Assembly: GCA_022841795.1 (NCBI GenBank)
Contig: JALHQU010000038.1
Span: forward strand, 1 to 41,346
Reading direction: 5' to 3'
DNA length: 41,346 nt
Origin: Fimbriiglobus sp.
GTDB taxonomy: Bacteria; Planctomycetota; Planctomycetia; Gemmatales; Gemmataceae
Position numbers and translations under genes: made by a program. This document shows positions 7,430 to 13,818 of this stretch, piece after piece. Position 1 is the stretch's first letter, and every line of letters begins with the position of its first letter. The notes beneath the pieces are model-generated. The model worked only from the letters and a program-made list of their open reading frames with translations. It was not told where the DNA came from and searched no databases.

Positions 7430-8230
7430 ATGCCCACCCTCACCCTCCGCGAACCGCCGACCGTCCCGCTCGAAGCGGAGACCATCACCCCCGACGTCAC
7501 CGCCGGGCTGACGCTCGACGCCGTGCGGGCGCTGCCCGTGTACCACGGCAAGCGGAAGCTCACCGTCGGCGACTTTTTCACCGTGGCGGGCGAGCCGGGT
7601 GAAAGTATCGAACTGCACGGCGACCTCACCCGGGTGAAGTGGCTCGGCAAGGGGATGACCCGCGGGGCGATTCACATCCACGGCCACGTCGGCATGCACC
7701 TCGGGGCGTACTTGGCCGGCGGGCGGATCGACGTGACCGGCAACGCCGGCGACTGGGTGGGCGGGGAGATGAGCGGGGGGATGATTCATGTCCGCGGGAA
7801 CGTCGGCGGGCAGGTCGGGGCGGCGTACCGCGGTAGTGCGTCCGGTATGAGCGGCGGCACGATCTTGGTCGAGGGCAACGCCGGCATCGAACTCGGCATG
7901 CGGATGAAGAAGGGGCTGATCGCCGTGAAGGGCAAAGTCCGCGACTTCGCCGGCTTGCAGATGAAGGGCGGCACGCTGGTGCTGATGAGCGGGGCCGAGT
8001 TGCGGACCGGGGCGTGGATGCAGCGCGGCACCATCGTCTCCCTCGCCCCGCTGCGGCTGCTACCGACGTTCGCAGCTACCTGCACCTACTCGCCGACGTT
8101 CCTCCGGGTGTACGCCCGGCACCTCGCCGTCCACGGGTTCACCCTGCCGCTCGCCGGGTACACCCGGTACGCCGGCGACAGTTCGGCGTTCGGCAAAGGC
8201 GAGCTGCTCGTGTACACTACGCCGCAGTGA
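7430..8230 (+). CDS. fwdC: Formylmethanofuran dehydrogenase subunit C
   Basis: FwdC/FhcC is a right-handed beta-helix subunit related to the C-terminal domain of glutamate synthase large subunit; it scaffolds the complex. The 266-residue protein has the expected glycine-rich coils: 'GMTRGAIHIHGHVG', 'LAGGRIDVTGNAGDWVGGEM', 'MSGGTILVEGNAG' and 'MKGGTLVLMSG'. The ATG at 7430 follows an unlikely ribosome site because palindrome 7362-7418 lies just upstream; the reading frame itself stays open far upstream, but only as a shadow of fwdA. The C-terminal part (about 205-266) is less repetitive. As last gene of the run it completes the A-D catalytic set. Confidence 0.95.
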   Translation: MPTLTLREPPTVPLEAETITPDVTAGLTLDAVRALPVYHGKRKLTVGDFFTVAGEPGESIELHGDLTRVKWLGKGMTRGAIHIHGHVGMHLGAYLAGGRIDVTGNAGDWVGGEMSGGMIHVRGNVGGQVGAAYRGSASGMSGGTILVEGNAGIELGMRMKKGLIAVKGKVRDFAGLQMKGGTLVLMSGAELRTGAWMQRGTIVSLAPLRLLPTFAATCTYSPTFLRVYARHLAVHGFTLPLAGYTRYAGDSSAFGKGELLVYTTPQ

Positions 8231-8255
8231 TCCCCTCCCCTCCCGCGAGTTCCAC

Positions 8256-9290
8256 ATGGCCCTCTCCCGCGTTCTGCTGGCGACCATCCTTCTCACCGCC
8301 GGAATCGCCCCTGCCGCCGACCCGTGGGTGACGCTGCCCGGTGGCGAAGGAATCGGCAAGGGCAAGCACATCGTGTTCTTATCCGGCGACGAGGAGTACC
8401 GCAGTGAGGAGGCGCTGCCGGCGCTTGCCAAGATCATGAGCAAGCACCACGGGTTTAAATGCACCGTGCTGTTCGCCATCGACCCGAAGGACGGGACGGT
8501 GAACCCGAACGTGAACAACAACATCCCCGGCCTGGAACACCTGAAGGACGCCGACCTCGCCGTCTTCTCCCTCCGCTTCCGCGATCTGCCGGACGAGCAG
8601 ATGAAACATGTGGTCGAGTACGTCGAATCCGGCAAGCCGGTGGTCGGGCTGCGGACCGCGACGCACGCCTTCAACCTGAAGAGCAAGACCTACGAGAAGT
8701 ACACCTGGAACAGCAAGGAGAAGGGGTACGAGGGCGGGTTCGGCAAGCAGGTGTTGGGCGAGACGTGGGTGGACCACTACGGTGACCACAAGAAGGAAGG
8801 CACCCGCGGGCTGGTGGCGAAGGGTGAGGAGAAGCACCCGATCCTGAAGGGGATCGAGCCGGGGGCCATCTTCGGCACCTCCGACGTGTACGAGGTGAAA
8901 CTGCCGCTGCCGGGTGACAGCAAGCCGCTAGTGTACGGGGAAGTGACGGAGACGCTACAGGCGGACTCGAAGGCGGTGGTGGAGGGGCCGAACGCGAAGA
9001 AGAAAAAGAACGCGGTGAAGATGCCGGTGGCATGGACGAAGACGTACCAGACCGAGAGCGAAAAGAAGGCCCGTGTGTTCATCACTACGATGGGGGCCAG
9101 CCACGATTTGCAGTGGGAGGGTACCCGCCGGCTGATCGTGAACGGCTGCCTGTGGGCGCTCGGACTGGAGGACAAGATTCCGGACAAGACGACCGTGGAC
9201 CTGGTCGGCGCGTTCACGCCGACGATGTTCAAGTTCAAGAAGAACCAGGAGTGGAAGCCGGGCAAGCTGCCGGAGGAGTATTTCAAGTGA
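8256..9290 (+). CDS. Secreted ThuA-domain protein
   Basis: The 344-residue product has a signal peptide (MALSRVLLATILLTAGIAPAA). A ThuA-like domain follows, a class-I glutamine-amidotransferase-like fold common in planctomycete secreted carbohydrate-utilisation proteins. Evidence is the opening beta strand and loop 'HIVFLSGDEEYRSEEALPAL', the segment 'HLKDADLAVFSLRFRDLPDEQ', and 'GKPVVGLRTATHAF' in the place of the usual 'G.GFVG.HSA.H.F'. The C-terminus (about 270-344) resembles the extension in many planctomycete homologues. Substrate is unknown. It begins 25 bases after fwdC on the same strand but looks functionally unrelated. Confidence 0.8.
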   Translation: MALSRVLLATILLTAGIAPAADPWVTLPGGEGIGKGKHIVFLSGDEEYRSEEALPALAKIMSKHHGFKCTVLFAIDPKDGTVNPNVNNNIPGLEHLKDADLAVFSLRFRDLPDEQMKHVVEYVESGKPVVGLRTATHAFNLKSKTYEKYTWNSKEKGYEGGFGKQVLGETWVDHYGDHKKEGTRGLVAKGEEKHPILKGIEPGAIFGTSDVYEVKLPLPGDSKPLVYGEVTETLQADSKAVVEGPNAKKKKNAVKMPVAWTKTYQTESEKKARVFITTMGASHDLQWEGTRRLIVNGCLWALGLEDKIPDKTTVDLVGAFTPTMFKFKKNQEWKPGKLPEEYFK

Positions 9291-9312
9291 GCCGGCTGGC
9301 GACCGTTCGCCG

Positions 9313-10512
9313 TCACTTCAACGCCTCCAGCCCCAGCCGCTGGAACTCCCGTCGCATGTCCGATCCGTCGCCGTTCGCCAGCCCGCTCCGCTGGATGAGC
9401 AGCACGAAGAACGCATCCTGCTTCGGGTCGATCCACCCTTGGGTGCCGAACGCCCCGCCGTGCCCGAACGTGCCCGCACTCAGCATCGCCGTCACCCCCT
9501 TCGGCTCCTTCACCACCGCCCACCCGTAGCCGAAGCTCATGCCGTCCACGAACCCGGTCTTGATGTCGCCGGTCTGCGTCTTCGTCATCTCCGCCACGGC
9601 GTTCGCGGTCAGGATGCGTTTGCCGTCCAGTTCGCCCGTGTGCAGCATCAGCCGGTACAGTTTGGCGAGATCACCCGCGGTGCTGTACAGCCCGCCGGCC
9701 GGCACCGGGTGCTTGCGGTCCGCCCCGGCGAAGTCCATCTTGAACCCGGTGCTGCTCGCCGGCACCGCCTTGCCGTCCCGCTTGTCGTGCAGCACGGCGA
9801 CCCGCTTGGCCTGATCCGCGGTCGGGTAGAAGGTGGTGTCGGCCATGCCCAGCGGGTCGAACACGCGGGCTTTCAGGAACGCCTCGAACCCCTGCCCGCT
9901 CGCCACCTCGACGATGCGGCCGAGTACGTCGATGCCGGAGTTCGAGTACTCCCACTTGGTGCCCGGCTCGAACCGCAGCGGCAGCTGCGACACGGCGACG
10001 GTGGTGTCGCTCAGGGTGCGGTTCCGCTTCGTGTACACGTCGGCGAACCCGGCCGGGTACGGGGCCAGGCCGGACGTGTGTGTGAGCAAATCCCGCAGGC
10101 GGATCGGCCGGGCCGGGCTGCCGAGCGTGGTCGTCTTCTTCTCCTTGTCCTCGCCGACAATCATCCGCTGCCCCTTGAACTCCGGCAGGTGTTTCTCCAC
10201 CGGGTCGTCCACGCTCAGCTTGCCCTCGCCTTGCAGGATCATGACGGCGATCGCGGTGATCGGCTTGGTCATCGACGCGATGCGGAACAGGGTGTCGTCG
10301 GTCATCTTCGACGCCGGGTCGGTGGCGTCCCGCAGGCCGACCGACTTCAGGTACTTCACCCCATCCTTGCGGCCGACGAGCAGCACCGCCCCGGCGGTGT
10401 CGCCGTCGGCGACGAACTTGTCGAACCGTTCGGTGACGGGGGCGAATTTGTCCGCCTGGGCGAACAGTGGTGAGGCGAAGGCGATGAGGATGACGGCGAA
10501 GAGGAGGCGCAT
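9313..10512 (-). CDS. Secreted serine hydrolase, beta-lactamase (class C-like) family
   Basis: This 399-residue exported hydrolase belongs to the beta-lactamase/PBP4-like serine hydrolases. The start is placed at 10512 because the signal peptide MRLLFAVILIAFASPLFAQA begins there and TTGGAG lies 6 bases upstream; an upstream ATG at 10524 adds only four residues. The nucleophile motif is S80-M-T-K83, the second motif is Y189-S-N191, and 'GHGG' near residue 345 stands for the third (KTG/HGG) element. Such proteins are usually esterases, peptidases or transpeptidase relatives rather than resistance enzymes. It converges with the ThuA gene with a 22-base gap. Confidence 0.88.
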   Translation of the reverse strand: MRLLFAVILIAFASPLFAQADKFAPVTERFDKFVADGDTAGAVLLVGRKDGVKYLKSVGLRDATDPASKMTDDTLFRIASMTKPITAIAVMILQGEGKLSVDDPVEKHLPEFKGQRMIVGEDKEKKTTTLGSPARPIRLRDLLTHTSGLAPYPAGFADVYTKRNRTLSDTTVAVSQLPLRFEPGTKWEYSNSGIDVLGRIVEVASGQGFEAFLKARVFDPLGMADTTFYPTADQAKRVAVLHDKRDGKAVPASSTGFKMDFAGADRKHPVPAGGLYSTAGDLAKLYRLMLHTGELDGKRILTANAVAEMTKTQTGDIKTGFVDGMSFGYGWAVVKEPKGVTAMLSAGTFGHGGAFGTQGWIDPKQDAFFVLLIQRSGLANGDGSDMRREFQRLGLEALK

Positions 10513-10530
10513 GAAGGACTCCAACGGAGT

Positions 10531-10587
10531 GTAGCCCGCCCACGCCGTGTGCGGGAACTAGCCCCACACACGGCGTGTGCGGACTAC
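10531..10587. repeat. Imperfect palindrome, family B (CACGCCGTGTGCGG core)
   Basis: GTAG...CCACGCCGTGTGCGGG on the left faces CCCACACACGGCGTGTGCGG...CTAC on the right, with mismatches in the outer part. It fills the gap between the PIG-L gene and the serine hydrolase, both on the minus strand. Its core matches the perfect element at 25765-25829. Confidence 0.75.
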
Positions 10588-10590
10588 ATT

Positions 10591-11364
10591 TCAATTCATC
10601 GGCAGGTGGTCCTTACCGGGCAGTTGCACCGGGGCGAGCGACCCCTTCCCGCCGTGAACCAGCTTGTGCAGGTCGTCGGCGCCGACCGGGTGCGGCAGGG
10701 CGAACAGCTCGCCGAACAGGAACCCGCACCGCCCGCCGTGGTACCCGTTGTAGCTGCGGACGTAGTGCCGCACCTTCTCGAACCGGGCGGCGTCGAACTG
10801 CGATTCGTAAGCCTGGATGGACGCCAGCTTCTGCTCGATGGTGTCCGAAACGTCCACCACGAACGTGCTCTGCCACTGCCGCTGTTCGGCGTCGGACGGG
10901 AACGGCACGTACACCAGGTGCGGTACCCGGTACGGGGAAGTGTTATCGAACCGCTCGTCCCACTTGGTCAGTTGTGAGTAGAACCGCGACGCCTCGATGA
11001 TCAGGTGCCCCTGGTGGTGGTCCGGGGACGCGGCCGGCGTGCGGCCGGCGGCGCAGATGACGGTGGACGGCTGGTAGCGGCGGAACTCGGTGGCCAGGCG
11101 GTACCGCATCTCCGGCCCGTCCATCAGCACCCGGTTGGGCAGGTCGATGTTGATCCGCACCTGCACGCCGAGCGCCTGTCGCGCCACCTCCGCCTCTTTC
11201 TGACGGGTTTCGAGACTGCCCCGCGGGGTCGGCTCGCCGCTGCACAGGTCGAAGATGCCCACCTTGTACCCCTGCTTCACCAGCTTGGCGAGCGTGCCGC
11301 CGCACAGGATCTCCAGGTCGTCCGGGTGCGGGGCGACGGCGACGACGTCCAGTCGGTCGGTCAT
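10591..11364 (-). CDS. PIG-L family N-acetylglucosaminyl deacetylase, BshB1-like
   Basis: PIG-L enzymes are zinc de-N-acetylases; the BshB1 branch deacetylates GlcNAc-malate in bacillithiol synthesis. The 257-residue protein has the zinc motif APHPDDLE at residues 11-18. The third histidine lies in 'PDHHQGHLIIEASRFY', and 'CGGTLAKLVKQGYKVGIFDLCSGEPTPRGS' (in pieces: GGTLAKL, GIFDLCSGE, TPRGS) is typical of BshB1-like members. BshA and BshC are not in the window, so the pathway assignment is tentative; a mycothiol- or sugar-modifying deacetylase is the alternative. The ribosome-binding site upstream of 11364 is weak. Confidence 0.8.
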   Translation of the reverse strand: MTDRLDVVAVAPHPDDLEILCGGTLAKLVKQGYKVGIFDLCSGEPTPRGSLETRQKEAEVARQALGVQVRINIDLPNRVLMDGPEMRYRLATEFRRYQPSTVICAAGRTPAASPDHHQGHLIIEASRFYSQLTKWDERFDNTSPYRVPHLVYVPFPSDAEQRQWQSTFVVDVSDTIEQKLASIQAYESQFDAARFEKVRHYVRSYNGYHGGRCGFLFGELFALPHPVGADDLHKLVHGGKGSLAPVQLPGKDHLPMN

Positions 11365-11434
11365 GTGCTGGCTCGTTCGGGAAGGGGCGACCCAGAAATG
11401 ATGGGCGGGTCGCGGGGAAACGTCGAGTGGCGTT

Positions 11435-11500
11435 TCTTCCGTGGCACCGGCGGCCCGCCGGTGTGAATACCCACCGGCGGGCCGCCGGTGCCACGGAAGA
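11435..11500. repeat. Long palindrome, family A copy 2 (perfect 29-bp arms)
   Basis: Arms 11435-11463 and 11472-11500 are exact complements around an 8-base loop. The sequence is nearly identical to 4331-4385 and 34445-34500. It lies between the FAD oxidoreductase and the PIG-L gene, both minus strand, about 28 bases past the oxidoreductase stop. Confidence 0.92.
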
Positions 11501-11527
11501 ATTGAAAACCTGAGCCGCGATGGGCCG

Positions 11528-12781
11528 TTACACCGCCACCGCCAGCTCCTTCGCCTGTTCCTCCTGCTTCAGCTCGTCGATCAGCGGCCACAGCTCGTCC
11601 ACCTCGTCGTGGAACAGGTTGCCGATGAGCACGTCCGTGATCAGCCCCTTCTTGTCCGGGTTGCGGCGGACCAGCTTGCCGAAGTTCAGCCCGTCGTAGA
11701 ACGCGCACACCAGCCGCCGCATGCGGTCCATCCCCCGGGTGAACTCGCCCTCCCACGACCGTAACGATTTCTCGCTCGTGTCGTTCGCCTTCAGCGCCGC
11801 GTCGATGGCGTCCGACGCCATGCTCGCGCTCTTGAGCGCCAGCAGCACGCCGCTCGAATACAGCGGGTCGAGGAAGCCGAACGCGTCGCCCACCAGGCAC
11901 CAGCCGTTGCCGGCCGCCTGCTTCGCCCGGTAGCTGTACTCCTTCTGCGCCCGGAAGCCGTCGCACCGGGTGGCGTTGGCGAGCCGCGGTTGCAGGCCGG
12001 GGCAGCGGCTCACCTCCTCGAAGTACAGCTTCTCCAGGTCCTTCGGCCGGCCGCTGTTGAACAGGTAGTCGTGGTCGGCCACCACCCCGACGCTCAGGAT
12101 GTCGTCGTGCAGCGGGATGTACCAGAACCACCCCTTGCGGCCGGCGGTGGACATGACCAGCGTGGCCCCGCCGTTCTTCCCTTCGTCCCGGTATGCCCCC
12201 TTCCAGTACGTCCACACCGCCGCCTTCTTCAGCATCGGGTCCCACTCGCGGAGGTTCAGCCGGTCGATGATGAGCGACGACTGCCCGCTCGCGTCCACCA
12301 CCACCTTCGCCTTCACCACCTTCTCGGGGCCGTCCTCCGGCTTCACCCGCACGCCGACCGCCCGGTCGCCCTCGAATAGCACCTCCAGTACCCGCGACCC
12401 TTCGTGAACGTTCACCCCGTGCTTGCGGGCGTTGGTGATGAGCAGGTGGTCGAACTCGCTGCGGCGGACCTGCCACGTCTGACTCCGCTCGTGCTCGTCG
12501 TGCTGGTCGAAGTAGAACGGCTCGCTCAGCTTGCCGTTCTCGCTGATGAACTGCACGCTGTACTTCTTGGTGAACCCGCTCTGCTTCATGGTGTCGAGCA
12601 GGCCGAGCCGCTGAATGACGTGGTACGTGTACGGGATGAGCGACTCGCCGATGTGGAACCGCGGGTGGTGATCCCGCTCGAACAGTTCCACCTTGTGCCC
12701 CCGCTGGGCGAGCAGGGTGGCGGTGGCCGAACCCGACGGCCCGCCGCCGATGACGACCACGTCGGTGTGCGTTTCGGTCAT
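11528..12781 (-). CDS. FAD-dependent oxidoreductase with flavin-halogenase signatures
   Basis: The 417-residue cytosolic flavoprotein starts at the ATG at 12781, with GGAG about 7 bases upstream. The Rossmann motif GGGPSG is at 12-17, followed by 'GESLIP' (45-50). The sequence 'GFTKKYSVQF' (69-78) places a lysine as in flavin-dependent halogenases, and W218-F-W220-Y-I222-P223 matches the halogenase WxWxIP motif. The second FAD motif is 'GWCLVGDAFGFLDPLYSSGV'. These features group it with the tryptophan/phenol halogenase and geranylgeranyl-reductase superfamily. Many planctomycete members are unstudied, so chlorination or bromination is a hypothesis. It probably shares a transcript with the MarR gene 82 bases upstream, across a strong hairpin. 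Confidence 0.82.
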   Translation of the reverse strand: MTETHTDVVVIGGGPSGSATATLLAQRGHKVELFERDHHPRFHIGESLIPYTYHVIQRLGLLDTMKQSGFTKKYSVQFISENGKLSEPFYFDQHDEHERSQTWQVRRSEFDHLLITNARKHGVNVHEGSRVLEVLFEGDRAVGVRVKPEDGPEKVVKAKVVVDASGQSSLIIDRLNLREWDPMLKKAAVWTYWKGAYRDEGKNGGATLVMSTAGRKGWFWYIPLHDDILSVGVVADHDYLFNSGRPKDLEKLYFEEVSRCPGLQPRLANATRCDGFRAQKEYSYRAKQAAGNGWCLVGDAFGFLDPLYSSGVLLALKSASMASDAIDAALKANDTSEKSLRSWEGEFTRGMDRMRRLVCAFYDGLNFGKLVRRNPDKKGLITDVLIGNLFHDEVDELWPLIDELKQEEQAKELAVAV

Positions 12782-12801
12782 GGGAGGTCTCCGTTTGGTT
12801 A

Positions 12802-12856
12802 TCTTCGCCGCGACCAGCGGGAGCGCCGTCGGCGCTCCCGCTGGTCGCGGCGAAGA
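12802..12856. repeat. Perfect 26-bp hairpin, family C copy 2
   Basis: Arms 12802-12827 and 12831-12856 are exact complements with only a 3-base loop. The outer TCTTCGCCGCGACC arm matches the element at 7362-7418. It lies between the MarR gene and the oxidoreductase on the minus strand, starting 7 bases past the marR stop. It could attenuate read-through or stabilise the 3' end, but the repeated outer arm suggests a dispersed repeat. Confidence 0.9.
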
Positions 12857-12863
12857 AGGAAAG

Positions 12864-13334
12864 TCACTTCCACGGGCTGTCGGGCAACTCGTGCGGGGCA
12901 CGCGCCTTTCGGAGTAACTGAATCAGCGCTTCCACATCCGCCGCACTCAGGTGCCCGAGCTGCCGCTCGTGACACTGCCGCAGCGGGCCGGCGATCGTCT
13001 CCAGCATCTGTAGCCCGGCACCCGTGATACCGACCAGAACGGCGCGTCTGTCTTCGGTGCCTCGGGTGCGGGTGATGAGCGCGCGGGCTTCCAGCCGGTC
13101 GAGCATCCGGGTCACATCCGGCGCCTTCGACACCAGCCGCGCCACCAGGCTGAGGGTGGGCACGGCTGTCGGGTGTGACGCCCGCAGCAGCCGCAGCAGG
13201 TTGTACTGCTGGGCGGTCAGGTCGAACCCGGCGAACAGCTCGTCCTCGATCGCCCGCAGGCGGTCGTAGGTCCGCCACAGGGCGAGGTACGCCTCCTGCT
13301 GCGGGGAGTCGAAGCGGCGGCCGGCTCGGAACAT
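12864..13334 (-). CDS. MarR family transcriptional regulator
   Basis: The 156-residue protein has the MarR winged-helix pattern. An N-terminal dimerisation helix (WRTYDRLRAIEDELF) is followed by 'LTAQQYNLLRLL', the recognition region 'TLSLVARLVSKAPDVTRMLDRLE', and the wing 'TRGTEDRRAVLVGITGAG'. MarR proteins usually repress their own operon and release DNA on binding a small ligand. A 15-bp perfect palindrome overlaps the -35 of its promoter (13353-13367), supporting autoregulation. The adjacent FAD oxidoreductase downstream is the likely co-regulated target. The ATG lies about where transcription should start, so the mRNA may be leaderless. Confidence 0.9.
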   Translation of the reverse strand: MFRAGRRFDSPQQEAYLALWRTYDRLRAIEDELFAGFDLTAQQYNLLRLLRASHPTAVPTLSLVARLVSKAPDVTRMLDRLEARALITRTRGTEDRRAVLVGITGAGLQMLETIAGPLRQCHERQLGHLSAADVEALIQLLRKARAPHELPDSPWK

Positions 13335-13339
13335 ACCGG

Positions 13340-13368
13340 ATTATAACAGTTCGGACAATAGTTGTCCA
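13340..13368 (-). promoter_or_regulatory. marR promoter with overlapping palindromic operator
   Basis: On the minus strand, TGGACA (13368-13363) and a perfect TATAAT (13345-13340) are separated by 17 bases, a textbook housekeeping promoter. GGACAATAGTTGTCC (13353-13367) is a perfect dyad with a 3-base centre that covers the -35 edge and spacer, the usual place for a MarR operator. Transcription would begin near 13333-13334, right at the marR start codon. Confidence 0.75.
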
Positions 13369-13578
13369 GACAATTATCCGGCGTGTCGGGCGGCCTCCGG
13401 CGGTGTCTCGATTGATTCCGGATCTCAACAAGAAAGCATGGGTGCCACAACCCGTTCGCAGCCAACAGGTTCCCCATTCCAACACTATTTCGTTGCACAG
13501 ATTGAAATGAGTTCGCGGAGGGGTGTCGCGCGCGGCTGCGACGAATTCTGGTTTGAGTGACGACCGCGGGCGGAAACG

Positions 13579-13603
13579 AAAACACCCCCGCGAACCGGGG
13601 GTG
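13579..13603 (-). terminator. Intrinsic terminator of tRNA-Met
   Basis: On the minus strand, just after the tRNA, a perfect 8-bp stem CACCCCCG/CGGGGGTG (13603-13596 with 13590-13583) has a 5-base loop and is followed by TTTTCGTTT. This is a classical rho-independent terminator. Confidence 0.85.
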
Positions 13604-13606
13604 AAG

Positions 13607-13679
13607 TAGCGGGGGCCGGGTTTGAACCGGCGACCCATCGCTTATGAAGCGATTGCTCTAACCACTGAGCTACCCCGCC
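13607..13679 (-). tRNA. tRNA-Met (anticodon CAU), elongator type
   Basis: The 73-base minus-strand sequence folds into a full cloverleaf. The acceptor stem is GGCGGGG with CCCCGCT, including a G1-U72 pair, and A73 is the discriminator. The D-arm is GCTC..GAGC, the anticodon stem is ATCGC/GCGAT with loop TTCATAA, and the T-arm is GCCGG/CCGGC with loop TTCAAAC. The anticodon is CAU. The initiator-type three G-C pairs in the anticodon stem are missing, so it is not tRNA-fMet; tRNA-Ile2 with lysidine is a possible but less likely reading. CCA is not encoded. Confidence 0.93.
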
Positions 13680-13689
13680 AGGAACATGT

Positions 13690-13717
13690 AATTTACACCC
13701 GTTTCGCCCTCCGACAA
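13690..13717 (-). promoter_or_regulatory. Candidate promoter of tRNA-Met
   Basis: On the minus strand TTGTCG (13717-13712) and TAAATT (13695-13690) are 16 bases apart. The -10 box ends about 10 bases before the mature 5' end of the tRNA. The boxes match consensus moderately. Confidence 0.5.
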
Positions 13718-13818
13718 GTGTGCCTCGCGCGGCCCTGCCCCGAGACCGCGGAATCGCCCTCGCACCAACTCCGCCGGCGGGCTACCCTGTTCGTATCCCG
13801 CCGACGGAGCACCTTGCC

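Noticed and set aside
10591-11364. Firm BshB1 assignment and bacillithiol pathway
   Set aside because: bshA and bshC are not present in the window, so only PIG-L family membership is certain.
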